Position numbers and translations under genes: made by a program
Notes under the pieces: generated by a model
Told to the model about the DNA's origin: nothing
The model's database searches: none
What the model saw: only the letters and a program-made list of their open reading frames with translations
Assembly: GCA_903921205.1 (NCBI GenBank)
Contig: CAIXPF010000141.1
Coordinates: forward strand, 1 to 49,199
Length of the DNA stretch: 49,199 bases
DNA from: an uncultured Acidimicrobiia bacterium
Lineage (GTDB): Bacteria; Actinomycetota; Acidimicrobiia; Acidimicrobiales; CAIXPF01
Reading direction: 5' to 3'
In this document: positions 7,558 through 15,644 of the stretch, piece after piece
Layout: each line of letters starts with the position of its first letter
Position numbering within the stretch: position 1 is the stretch's first letter

Positions 7558-7563
7558 TAGCGT
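7558..7563 (+). promoter_or_regulatory. -10 hexamer TAGCGT, leaderless geometry for a mini-ORF
   Basis: TAGCGT lies 7 nt before the ATG at 7571, not before the CoA-transferase start at 7609. Confidence 0.5.
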
Positions 7564-7570
7564 CACCGCC

Positions 7571-7612
7571 ATGGCAGCACCCGTGCGCGACGAACCCCGA
7601 TCCGACCGATGA
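7571..7612 (+). CDS. 13-codon leader mini-ORF overlapping the CoA-transferase start
   Basis: ATG at 7571 opens a 13-codon frame, MAAPVRDEPRSDR, ending in TGA at 7610-7612. The stop overlaps the ATG of the next gene as ATGA. A TAGCGT hexamer 7 nt upstream would make this ORF leaderless, and no Shine-Dalgarno sequence precedes the ATG at 7609. The simplest model is that ribosomes load on the mini-ORF and reinitiate on the CoA-transferase. The peptide has no recognisable domain. It is too short for codon statistics, so its coding status is inferred from geometry alone. Confidence 0.45.
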   Translation: MAAPVRDEPRSDR

Positions 7613-10092
7613 GCCGGGCGCTGCACGGCCTGCGGGTGATCGACCTCGCCGACCGGTCGGCGGCCCTGTGCGGCCGCATCCTGGCCGATCTCGGAGCCGA
7701 GGTCATCCTGGTCGAACCGCCCGACGGCAACCCGATCCGTCGCCACGGCCCGTTCCTGGGCGGCGAGCCCGGCCCCGACCGGGCCTACGCCCACCTCTAC
7801 TTCAACGCCAACAAGCACTCGGCCGTGCTCGACCTCGAACGGGCCGGGGACCGCGCACGCTTCCTGGCCCTCGTCGCCACCGCCGATGTCCTGCTCGACA
7901 CCGAACGCCCGGGACGCCTCGACGCGCTCGGTCTGGGCCACGAGACGCTGCGGGCGGCCAATCCGGCGCTGATCCAGTGCTCGGTCACGCCGTTCGGCCT
8001 GCACAGCGCCTGGCGTGACCGCAAGGCGAACGACCTGGTTGCCGGGGCGGCCGGTGGCCTGGTCTGGCTGTCCGGCGAGCCGCGCGGCGTACCGGTGCAG
8101 GGCGGGGCCGACCCGTCCTACACCATGGCCTCGCTGACCGCGGCCTCGGCCATCTCGATCGCGTTGCACCAGCGCCGCTCGGTCGGCCACGGCGCCCACC
8201 TCGACATCTCGCTGCAGGAGGCCACCGCCCTCGCGGTGATGCAGTCGGCCACGCCGACGCTGTGGACCTGGCAGCACCGCATCCCCCGCCGGCCCGGTCT
8301 GTCAGGGGCGCTGCGCTGCGCCGACGGCGGCTATGTGGCGCTGCTGGTCCGCCCTGACCGTTTCGACAACTTCCTGGCGTGGGCCGACCGGGCAGGCATC
8401 GAGCACGGCATGACCAGCGACGACTGGGCCTGGAGCCGCCTCGACGCCCCCCGGACCGGCAACCCGGTGACCGCCACGACCAAGGCCCTGGCCGACGCCC
8501 TCACCCGGGACGAGTTCGCCGCCGGCGCCCTCGAGGCCGACATCGTGTGCCTGCCGGTGCTCGGCTTCGCCGATCTCGCCGGCCACGAGCAGTTCGTCGT
8601 CAACGAGCAGTTCCTCACCGTGCAGCACGACGCCCTCGGGGTGGCGTTGGGCTTCGTGCGCTCCCCGGTCGACGCCATGGCCGACGGGGTGACCTTGCGC
8701 CGGGCACCGCTGCTCGGTGAGCACCAGCACCTCGTCGACACCCTGGCGACGCCGAACAGTCCCGGAAGCACCTCGACCGGCGCAACCGGTGCAACGAGCG
8801 CGACCGGCGCAACGAGGCCGACCAGCCCGACCAGCGCGACCGGTGCACTCGGCCCGGTGGCGGTTCCCGACCCGGCCCGGGCGCTCGAGGGCCTGCGGGT
8901 GGTCGACTTCGGCTGGGTGCTGGCGGCACCGATCGGCACCCGGATCCTGGCCAGTTTCGGGGCCGAGGTGATCCGGGTCGAGTCCTCCACCAAGCCCGAC
9001 TCGATGCGCAGCCAGGCCGGACCCGACGGCAAGCCCGACCCCGACCTCGGTGGCCTGTTCAACACCGTCAACGCCGGCAAGCTGTCCTTCGCCGTCGACC
9101 TCGGCACCGATGCCGGGCTGACCCTGATCAAGGACCTCATCGCCACCGCCGATGTGGTGGTGAACAACTTCCGGCCCGGCGCGATGCAACGCATGGGCCT
9201 CGGTTTCGACGTGCTGCGCGCCCTCAAGCCCGACATCGTGCTGCTCAACCTGCCCGGCGCACACCGTCACGGCCCATGGGCCGTACGGGCCAGTATGGGC
9301 AACATCCTGATGGCAGCGTCGGGCTTCAACCTGCTGACCGGGTTCGACGGCGAGCAACCGCGCGGGATCGGTGTGGCCTACCCGGACTTCACCTCGCCAC
9401 ACCTGCTGGTCACCACGATCCTGGCGGCGCTCCGCCGGCGCGACGCCGGCGGCGGCGCCCAGGAACTGCACCTGACGCAGCTGTCAGGCCTGGTGTCGTT
9501 GCTGGGTGCGGAGTGGATGCAGTTCGTCGACCGCGGCGTGGCACCGGCCCGGCGCGCCAACCGCGACCCCAACGCCTGCCCCCACGGCGTCTACCCCGCC
9601 GCCGGCTCGGAGCACAGCGAGGACGAGTGGGTGGCGATCGCCGTGGCCGACGACGGGGAGTTCGCCGCCCTGGCCGCCCTGATGGGCGATGCACACCTGG
9701 CCGAGGACCCGCGCTTCGCCACCCTGGCCGAGCGCAAGGCCAACGAGGACGCCCTCGACGACCTGATCCGCGCCTGGACCGCCGGGCAGGACAAGTGGGC
9801 GCTGGCCGAGCGGCTGCAACAGGCCGGCATCGCCGCCGCTGCGGTGGAACACCTTGCGGACACCTACGAGCGCGACCCCCAGTTGCGCCACCACTACCAG
9901 ATCGTGCAGCAACCGTCGGCCCCGGGCATCGACATCCCCATCGACCGGGAAGCCGCCCAGTGGGTGGGGGCCGAACTGCGACTGCGCCGCGCACCGGGAC
10001 TCGGCGAGCACAACGAGCACGTGGTGCGTACGCTGCTCGGCCGGAGTGACGAGGACTACGTGCAGCTCCTCGTCGACGGCGTGCTGGGCTGA
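7609..10092 (+). CDS. Two-domain family III CoA-transferase (CaiB/BaiF type)
   Basis: This 827-residue protein contains two complete CaiB/BaiF folds in tandem. Residues 1-380 open ALHGLRVIDLADRSAALCGR and residues about 425-827 open ALEGLRVVDFGWVLAAPIGT. They are joined by a Ser/Thr/Ala/Gly/Pro linker (381-424) encoded by repetitive DNA. Family enzymes move CoA between carboxylic acids through an aspartyl intermediate. The C-terminal half has Asp593 at the catalytic spacing, 15 residues before the conserved AAL; in the N-terminal half that position is Tyr171, with the nearest acid Asp168. It is therefore probably an internal pseudo-dimer with one active site. An SDR gene follows 59 bp downstream. 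Confidence 0.87.
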   Translation: MSRALHGLRVIDLADRSAALCGRILADLGAEVILVEPPDGNPIRRHGPFLGGEPGPDRAYAHLYFNANKHSAVLDLERAGDRARFLALVATADVLLDTERPGRLDALGLGHETLRAANPALIQCSVTPFGLHSAWRDRKANDLVAGAAGGLVWLSGEPRGVPVQGGADPSYTMASLTAASAISIALHQRRSVGHGAHLDISLQEATALAVMQSATPTLWTWQHRIPRRPGLSGALRCADGGYVALLVRPDRFDNFLAWADRAGIEHGMTSDDWAWSRLDAPRTGNPVTATTKALADALTRDEFAAGALEADIVCLPVLGFADLAGHEQFVVNEQFLTVQHDALGVALGFVRSPVDAMADGVTLRRAPLLGEHQHLVDTLATPNSPGSTSTGATGATSATGATRPTSPTSATGALGPVAVPDPARALEGLRVVDFGWVLAAPIGTRILASFGAEVIRVESSTKPDSMRSQAGPDGKPDPDLGGLFNTVNAGKLSFAVDLGTDAGLTLIKDLIATADVVVNNFRPGAMQRMGLGFDVLRALKPDIVLLNLPGAHRHGPWAVRASMGNILMAASGFNLLTGFDGEQPRGIGVAYPDFTSPHLLVTTILAALRRRDAGGGAQELHLTQLSGLVSLLGAEWMQFVDRGVAPARRANRDPNACPHGVYPAAGSEHSEDEWVAIAVADDGEFAALAALMGDAHLAEDPRFATLAERKANEDALDDLIRAWTAGQDKWALAERLQQAGIAAAAVEHLADTYERDPQLRHHYQIVQQPSAPGIDIPIDREAAQWVGAELRLRRAPGLGEHNEHVVRTLLGRSDEDYVQLLVDGVLG
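8774..8848 (+). repeat. Imperfect short tandem repeats encoding the inter-domain linker
   Basis: Iterations of GCGACCGGTGCAACG-like units encode Gly-Ala-Thr and Thr-Ser-Pro steps. Repeat slippage probably sets the linker length. Confidence 0.6.
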
Positions 10093-10151
10093 CCGGCGCA
10101 CCCGGCACCACAAACCATACCGGGGCGCATGCCCCTTGCAGGAGGACCGCC

Positions 10152-10940
10152 ATGACCGAATCGACGAACCCCGCTCTGGGCAGCGCCGCCATCCTGCCCT
10201 CGTTCCGTCTGGACGGACAGCGGGCGCTGGTCACCGGCGCCGGGCGCGGCATCGGCCAGGCCTGTGCGGTCGGACTGGCCGAGGCCGGGGCCGAGGTCAT
10301 CCTCGTCAGCCGGACCGCCGGCGAGATCGAGGCCACCGCCGAGGCCATCCGGGCCAAGGGACTGTCGGCCCGTGCGGTGGCCTGCGACGTCACCGACGCC
10401 GCGGCGGTCCGGGCACTCTTCGGCGGCCTCGACCGGCTCGACATCCTGCTGAACAACGCCGGCGGGGCGGTGGCCGGGCCGCTGTTCACCATCAGCGAGG
10501 ACGCCATCGACATGATGCTCACGCTCAACTGCAAGGCGGCGGTGATCGTGGCCCAGGAGGCGCTGAAGATCATGGACCGTCAGGGCAGCGGCGTGGTCAT
10601 CAACCTCTCGTCGACCTTCGGCAAGAACGGCCGGCCGCTCAACAGCGTCTACTCGGCCACCAAGCACTTCATCGAGGGCTTCACCAAGTCCATCGCCGTC
10701 GAGTTCGCCCCCAAGGGCATCCGGGTGTGCGCGGTCGGCCCGACCGCCATCGACACGCCCATGACCCACGAGCGGCTCACCGACCCGGTCATCGGCAAGG
10801 ACCTGCTGTCGCGCATCCCGATGGGCCGCTTCGGACAACCGGTCGACATCATCGGTGCCGTGGTGTTCCTGGCCTCGCCGGCTGCGGCACTCATCACCGG
10901 CACCACGGTCATGATCGACGGCGGCTGGACCGCCCAGTAA
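10152..10940 (+). CDS. SDR-family oxidoreductase
   Basis: This 262-residue classical short-chain dehydrogenase/reductase has the NAD(P)-binding motif TGAGRGIG (residues 28-35), the NNAG motif, and Tyr167/Lys171 in the YSATK catalytic motif. The C-terminus MIDGGWTAQ is typical of the gluconate-dehydrogenase/3-oxoacyl-reductase-like branch. It probably oxidises a secondary alcohol or reduces a ketone, perhaps on the product of the preceding CoA-transferase. A good ribosome-binding site, AGGAGG, lies 6 nt before the ATG, in contrast to the leaderless starts around it. Confidence 0.87.
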   Translation: MTESTNPALGSAAILPSFRLDGQRALVTGAGRGIGQACAVGLAEAGAEVILVSRTAGEIEATAEAIRAKGLSARAVACDVTDAAAVRALFGGLDRLDILLNNAGGAVAGPLFTISEDAIDMMLTLNCKAAVIVAQEALKIMDRQGSGVVINLSSTFGKNGRPLNSVYSATKHFIEGFTKSIAVEFAPKGIRVCAVGPTAIDTPMTHERLTDPVIGKDLLSRIPMGRFGQPVDIIGAVVFLASPAAALITGTTVMIDGGWTAQ

Positions 10941-10956
10941 CGCTGCGACCGGGCGG

Positions 10957-11454
10957 TCAGAACCGCCAGCGGGTGGGGTTCTTCATCGTGGCCTCCCAGC
11001 CGAAGACCACCTCGGGCTGCACCCGCAGGGCAGGTCCGATGGGCTCGTCGGCGTCGGCCACCAGGCCGGCGTCGCCGTCGGGCCGTAGGGTCCAGCCGTA
11101 CTTGGCGTTGTACGGCTCGGCCATGCGCACCACGTCGGCAGCGTCGGCTGCGGGGTGGGCCCGGCCCTCGATGATGATGGAGGCGTCGCCGTTCTCGAGG
11201 TGCACGGTCACCTCAGGGTTGGTCGCCACGTTGTGCTTGGCCAGCGAGCCGGTCGTGAACCAGAACCCGTCCTCCAGCCACACCCCCCACACCGGTCGGC
11301 TGTGGGGACGGCCCGACGGCCGCACCGTTGCCACCCAGTAGTTGCGGGCCTCCCGCAGGCGGCTCTCGGCCCAACTCCACGGCAGCAGCTCGCTGTCGCC
11401 GGTGGCCGCGCCGTACAGGATCGGGTGGGAGGGGGTCGGTTCAACCAGGCGCAC
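10957..11454 (-). CDS. Pyridoxamine-5'-phosphate-oxidase-like flavin/F420-binding protein
   Basis: This 165-residue protein has the split-barrel core of the PNPOx-like superfamily: YWVATVRPSGRPHSRPVWG, FWFTTGSLAKHNVATNP and VTVHLENGDASIIIEG correspond to the FMN/F420-binding strands. Actinobacterial members commonly bind F420 or FMN and reduce small organics; no specific reaction can be given. The GTG at 11454 is supported by TACCGT 6 nt upstream. It converges on the SDR gene across 16 bp and diverges from the PhyH gene. Confidence 0.8.
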   Translation of the reverse strand: MRLVEPTPSHPILYGAATGDSELLPWSWAESRLREARNYWVATVRPSGRPHSRPVWGVWLEDGFWFTTGSLAKHNVATNPEVTVHLENGDASIIIEGRAHPAADAADVVRMAEPYNAKYGWTLRPDGDAGLVADADEPIGPALRVQPEVVFGWEATMKNPTRWRF

Positions 11455-11460
11455 GCCGCC

Positions 11461-11466
11461 ACGGTA
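11461..11466 (-). promoter_or_regulatory. -10 hexamer TACCGT, leaderless geometry
   Basis: On the minus strand TACCGT lies 6 nt before the GTG at 11454. Confidence 0.5.
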
Positions 11467-11562
11467 GTCCCGTACCCGGCCCGCACCGGCCCGACCGGCT
11501 CACCGGCCCGATCCGGCCCGGCCCGGTGCGGCGTCCGGGCGACGGGCGCCACCGGGCGGGCG

Positions 11563-11568
11563 TAGGCT
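11563..11568 (+). promoter_or_regulatory. -10 hexamer TAGGCT of the PhyH gene (leadered)
   Basis: TAGGCT sits 55 nt before the ATG at 11624, leaving a leader of about 48 nt that contains GACCAGGGGGAAC as the ribosome-binding region. Confidence 0.4.
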
Positions 11569-11623
11569 GGCGGCGCGGTTGCCGACGAGCGAGCGGGACC
11601 GTCACCGACCAGGGGGAACGACG

Positions 11624-12790
11624 ATGGTCAACCTGCCGCTGCTGGACGTGCCCGTCTCCGACTACGGAGCCGACGAAGATGCCATGGTGGCCTACCGGGC
11701 CGACGGCGAACGGCGGGCGTTGGCCCTGGACAACCGGGGCCCGATCCGCTTCGACGAGCAGGGCCGGCTCGACCCCGCCATCCTCGACGCCTACGGGCGG
11801 CACGGCTTCTACGTGTTCGAAGGAGTCCTCGGCGCCGAGGAACTCGCCGACATCGAGCGCGACGTGGCCGAGCTGCTCGACCGGGCACCGGTCACCAAGG
11901 GCGCAGAGATCGACCGGCACGGCCGGCCGGCGCTCGGGGCGGACTGCACCGCCCGCAACGTCAGCTGGGTGCGTCCGCTGTCGGACCCGCTCGGCGGAAC
12001 CAGCGCCTCCAACGGCCGCCACCCGGCCAAGATGAACGAGCCGGTCGCCCCCGAGGGCGCACCGGAGTTCGTGGTGCAGCTCATCCTCGGCTCGTTGCAG
12101 TTCTCCGACGCCTGCCTGCGGGTGTACGGCCATCCCGAGCTGCTGGCGGTGGCCGAGGCGGTCAACGGAGCGGACTTCGCCCCGTTCAACGAGGCCGTCT
12201 GGATCAAACACCCGTACCTCGGCGGTTCGGTGGCGTGGCACCAGGACGGCTGGACCCACTGGGAGGACCCCGAGCTCGACGGCGACACCCACGGCTTCAA
12301 CTTCATGGCCCAGCTCTACGGCTGCAACGCCGCCAACGGGTTGTGGGTGGTGCCGGGCTCGCACCGCATCGGCAAGGCCGACATCAAGGCCATGGTCGAC
12401 GCCGCCGGGTCGGACCGGCTGCCCGACGCCGTGCCCCTCGTGTGCGGCCCCGGCGCCGTGGCCATCACCAACCGCCAGGCCATCCACGGCTCCTTCGCCA
12501 ACACCAGCGCCGAGCCGCGGGTGACGATCAACTTCGGCTTCCACCGTCGCCGGTCGGTGCTCGGGGTCACCAGCGGTGGCGTGCACAACCCCGTGTCGGT
12601 CTACGACGAGGAGCGGATCCGTACCCGTTCCGCGGCGATCATGTACGGCATCGACGCCCGCGCCCAGCGGTTCCCCCACGAGCGACGCTACGTCTACCAG
12701 CCGCTCGCCGGCCAGGAGGACGCCTACCGGTTCGGGCCCGCCACCCGCGGCGCCCTGAAGGACTACAACCTGCTCGACCTGGGTATCTGA
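11624..12790 (+). CDS. Phytanoyl-CoA dioxygenase (PhyH) family protein
   Basis: This 388-residue Fe(II)/2-oxoglutarate dioxygenase has the iron triad HxD at His206/Asp208 (VAWHQDGW) and the distal His288 (QAIHGSFANTS). The 2-oxoglutarate-binding arginine is probably in the following RVTINFGFHRRR strand. It would hydroxylate an unactivated carbon of a lipid-like or small-molecule substrate. The ATG at 11624 is chosen over an upstream in-frame start because AGGGGGAAC lies just before it. A weak hairpin follows the stop, and tRNA-Pro begins 94 bp downstream. Confidence 0.83.
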   Translation: MVNLPLLDVPVSDYGADEDAMVAYRADGERRALALDNRGPIRFDEQGRLDPAILDAYGRHGFYVFEGVLGAEELADIERDVAELLDRAPVTKGAEIDRHGRPALGADCTARNVSWVRPLSDPLGGTSASNGRHPAKMNEPVAPEGAPEFVVQLILGSLQFSDACLRVYGHPELLAVAEAVNGADFAPFNEAVWIKHPYLGGSVAWHQDGWTHWEDPELDGDTHGFNFMAQLYGCNAANGLWVVPGSHRIGKADIKAMVDAAGSDRLPDAVPLVCGPGAVAITNRQAIHGSFANTSAEPRVTINFGFHRRRSVLGVTSGGVHNPVSVYDEERIRTRSAAIMYGIDARAQRFPHERRYVYQPLAGQEDAYRFGPATRGALKDYNLLDLGI

Positions 12791-12816
12791 GCGGCGGTCC
12801 ACCGGGTCGGGCGGGG

Positions 12817-12832
12817 CGGCGTTGCGCCGTTT
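12817..12832 (+). terminator. Weak hairpin with short T-tract after PhyH
   Basis: CGGCG-TTG-CGCCG is followed by TTT, 26 bp after the PhyH stop. Confidence 0.35.
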
Positions 12833-12854
12833 CAGCCCGCCGGGTGCGGTCGGC

Positions 12855-12860
12855 TAGAGT
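12855..12860 (+). promoter_or_regulatory. -10 hexamer TAGAGT of tRNA-Pro
   Basis: TAGAGT lies 24 nt before the mature 5' end of the tRNA. Confidence 0.45.
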
Positions 12861-12884
12861 CTCCTCGCCCTGGTGACAGGGCCT

Positions 12885-12959
12885 CGGGCTGTGGCGCAGC
12901 TTGGTTAGCGCGCTTGACTGGGGGTCAAGAGGTCGGGAGTTCGAATCTCCCCAGCCCGA
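12885..12959 (+). tRNA. tRNA-Pro (anticodon GGG)
   Basis: A complete cloverleaf can be drawn by hand: acceptor CGGGCTG/CAGCCCG with discriminator A, D stem GCGC/GCGC, anticodon stem CTTGA/TCAAG around loop CTGGGGG (anticodon GGG at 12920-12922), and T stem GGGAG/CTCCC around TTCGAAT. The terminal CCA is not encoded. It reads CCC (and possibly CCU) proline codons. No integrase or repeated 3' end is present, so it does not mark an integrated element here. Confidence 0.96.
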
Positions 12960-12970
12960 CTCCGAATGAA

Positions 12971-13007
12971 CGAGGGCCGGTGCCGCTGGCACCGGCCCTT
13001 CGTCGTT
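12971..13007 (+). terminator. Intrinsic terminator downstream of tRNA-Pro
   Basis: GGGCCGGTGCC-GCT-GGCACCGGCCC forms a perfect 11-bp stem extended by A-T, followed by the T-containing TTCGTCGTT, 12 bp after the tRNA. Confidence 0.75.
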
Positions 13008-13051
13008 CTCCGGCGGCGGTCCGACCCTGGCCACCCACCGGTCCGGGCTGC

Positions 13052-14384
13052 TCAGCGCCAGCTGACCCGGGCCAGCGTGGTCGTCGTGCAGTAGTACACG
13101 TCGCGGTCGTCGCCGGCGGTGAGGAACATCCCGTTGGCGATGCGCGAACCGGTGGCGACCCGGTCGATCAGCTCGCCGCTGGCCACGTCGACCACGACGA
13201 GGTCGTCGGAACCGTCCTCGGTGAAGTCGTTGATGACCAGCTCGCCGCTGTCGGGGGTACACGAGCGGCTGCATCGAGGCCCGTACGTCGAGCTGCCAGG
13301 CCACCTCGAGGTCCTCGCCGCCGGTACGGACCCCGGCCAGACCGCCATTGACCGAGTCCCAGGCGATGGCCATCTGCGCCTCCGGGACGTGCAGCGGCGG
13401 GGCGATGATGCCCCCGCCCGGCGTGCCGAACGGCTCGACGGCGTCGAGGCGGCCGGCGTCGTCGAGCGACACGCGCAGCAGCCGTTGCGCGCCCTCCCAC
13501 GGCGCCGCCCGGCGCCAGGACAACTCTCGGCCCGGTGAGACGGCCCACCGGCCGTTCGGTTCGGTGGTGTGGATCATGCGGATCGAGGGCAGGTCGCCAC
13601 AGTCCATGATCCAGACCTGCCCGTCGGACAGACAGGCGTCCCAGGCCAGCCCGTACCGGTCGTGCGGCTTGCGGTAGCGGGGCCGCCACTCGTCGACGGT
13701 CACCCGGTCACCCTCGACCACGAGCCGCCAGAGGTGCTCGGTTCCCGGGACGTAGACGTGGTCACCCGCGGCGGTGCGATCGGCCGCGATGCGGCCCATC
13801 GAGCCCTCCGGCAGCACCAGCGGATCGCCGACCAGGTCGAGCGTGTCGGGGTCGAGCCGGCTGATCGTGGTGCCGCCCTGGCCCTCGAGGCGGAGGTCCT
13901 TGGTGATGAGGGTGCCGTCGCTCAGCGCCAGCAGCCCGTTGTGGGAACGGTCCGCAGGCAGGCGACGCTCGGCCGACACCGAGCAGTCGTCGGGGTCGAG
14001 GCGATGGACGTAGGAGCCGTTCACGGCGATGATCGAGCCGTTGGCGTGGGCCAGGATCGCCCCGCACCACACGTGCTCGCCGCAGGGCAGCTCCGGCGAG
14101 GAGGCCAGCGGTTGCAGCGATTCGCCGTCGATTCGCTGGACCCACCCGAACGGCGGCGGACCGGAGAACGCCGCCATGGTCCCGCCGAGGTACCACTGGC
14201 CGGGGTCGCGGCGCACCACCATCACGTTCCAGCGGTCGTTGCGCACCGAGGTGACCGCGGCGCTGCCGGACGCGGCGTCGAGACGGCCTGGAGCAGACTT
14301 CTGCCGACGGTTGCCGCCGCATTCCACCGGCCAGGGGCTCGGCCAGTAGCCGGGATGCCGTTCGGATCGGTCCAGTGCGGTCAT
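13052..14384 (-). pseudogene. Beta-propeller-like conserved hypothetical protein, frameshifted
   Basis: A roughly 440-residue protein is encoded in two frames. The first runs from the ATG at 14384 through repeated four-stranded blade-like segments (QWYLGGTMAAF, SIIAVNGSYVHRLDP, DGTLITKDLRLEG, QVWIMDCGDLPS) to QPLVYP. The second continues DSGELVINDFTEDG to a stop at 13052. Removing one G from the run of five at 13253-13257 restores one continuous frame. Function is unknown; the blades suggest a cytoplasmic propeller without a signal peptide. It follows the nitroreductase gene by 7 bp. The frameshift may be a sequencing error, a real mutation, or less likely programmed. Confidence 0.65.
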
Positions 14385-14391
14385 GCTGCGT

Positions 14392-15642
14392 TCACGCCTC
14401 GCCGGGCTCGGGGGCCGCACCGCCCGAGGACAGTGGGGGCCGCAGTGTCGGACCGCTCCGGTTCGTCCGGGCGGCGGCCGCGTCGGCCTCGGCGGCCACC
14501 TTGACGGCCTCGACGACGCGCTGCATGTTCGCACGGTGCTCGTCGATGCGACGAGCCAGGATGCGGGGCTCCTTGTCCGGCATCCGCTCGATGGCGGCGG
14601 TGATCCCCGACGGGCCGGGGCCGAGCACCACCCGGTAGCGCAGGCGGGTGGCACCGGCGATGCCGGCGAGCTCGAACCGCCACTGGGCACCGGGGTTGTC
14701 GGGGTCGGAGGTGACCCAACCGAACGCACGGTGCTCCTCGTAGCGGTCCACGAAGCAGGGCACGTCCCACTCGCCGATGGCCGGATGGGCGTTCGAGCCG
14801 ATGAACCGGGCGCCGAGCGCCGGGCCGTCGAACCCGTCGTCCCAGCGGGCGCCGACGAACTCCTCGCTGGCGGTCGATCCGAAGGTGATGTCGCTCACAT
14901 AGGGCCAGACCGCTGCGGGCGGGGCCTTGATGTCGATCTCGACGATCGTGCCCGGCCCGTCGGCGTGGCGGGGCGGATCGCTCGGACCATGCTCCCAGGT
15001 ACGGGCGAAGCCGTCGAAGTAGGTGATCTCCCGGGCCGGGTACCGCGGGGCCCGTTTGAAGTCGGTGCCCTTGGTCCACGCCACCGGGATCATGGCGATC
15101 TGCGTCATACCCTCAGGTATGCCCAGCAGTGTGGCGAGCTCGTCCTGGCGGCTCAGGATGGCGGTGGTCCACGCCGTACCCAGGCCCCGGGCCCGCAACG
15201 CCACGCAGAAGCTCCAGACCGACTGGATGACCGAGTCGAACAGGCCCGGACGCCCGCTGCCGTCGTGCACCCCGATGATGGTGGGGATGACGATGGCCGG
15301 TACCTCGGCGAGATGACGGGCCAGGTACGCCGCGGAGGCCATCACCTTCTCCTGAGGGTGGCCGGTGCCGGCAATGGCCTCGTGCGCCTGGATCATCCAC
15401 TCCCCTGCCGACGCCAGGTAGAGCTTCGCAAGCTCGTCCTTCAGCGCCCGGTCGCGCACCACGATCCAACGCCGGCTTCCCTGGTTGCCGCCGGAGGGGG
15501 CCTGCTCGGCAACGTCGATGCAGTCGAGGATGATCTGCTCGTCGACGGGGCGGTCGAGGTCGAGGCGGCGGCGCACCGCCCGGGTGGTGGAGAGTGCCTC
15601 GTCGACCGAGGCGACGTCGATGCGGTGGCCGTCTGCGGTCAT
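14392..15642 (-). CDS. Nitroreductase-SRPBCC fusion protein
   Basis: This 416-residue two-domain protein carries an FMN nitroreductase fold at residues about 10-225, with TTRAVRRRLDLDRPV, APSGGNQGSRRWIVV (flavin-binding) and a C-terminal GIPEGMTQIAMIPVAW segment. After a linker, residues about 235-395 form an SRPBCC pocket domain starting IVEIDIKAPPAAVWPYVSD. Nitroreductase-fold enzymes reduce nitro groups, quinones or activated double bonds, or oxidise ligands. A fused hydrophobic-pocket domain suggests a bulky lipophilic substrate is captured and delivered. The ATG at 15642 has GAAGGACTG upstream and lies 2 bp from the stop of the SCO6745-family gene, so they form an operon. Confidence 0.83.
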   Translation of the reverse strand: MTADGHRIDVASVDEALSTTRAVRRRLDLDRPVDEQIILDCIDVAEQAPSGGNQGSRRWIVVRDRALKDELAKLYLASAGEWMIQAHEAIAGTGHPQEKVMASAAYLARHLAEVPAIVIPTIIGVHDGSGRPGLFDSVIQSVWSFCVALRARGLGTAWTTAILSRQDELATLLGIPEGMTQIAMIPVAWTKGTDFKRAPRYPAREITYFDGFARTWEHGPSDPPRHADGPGTIVEIDIKAPPAAVWPYVSDITFGSTASEEFVGARWDDGFDGPALGARFIGSNAHPAIGEWDVPCFVDRYEEHRAFGWVTSDPDNPGAQWRFELAGIAGATRLRYRVVLGPGPSGITAAIERMPDKEPRILARRIDEHRANMQRVVEAVKVAAEADAAAARTNRSGPTLRPPLSSGGAAPEPGEA

Positions 15643-15644
15643 GG

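Noticed and set aside
8302-9471. Long open frames on the strand opposite the first two-domain CoA-transferase (and similar ones opposite other genes)
   Set aside because: They arise from third-position GC bias. Their translations are rich in Arg, Gly, His and Gln with no domain, while the sense strand encodes a clear enzyme.
12885-12959. tRNA-Pro as an integration site of a mobile island
   Set aside because: No integrase, no duplicated 3' tRNA end and no shift in composition is seen on either side.
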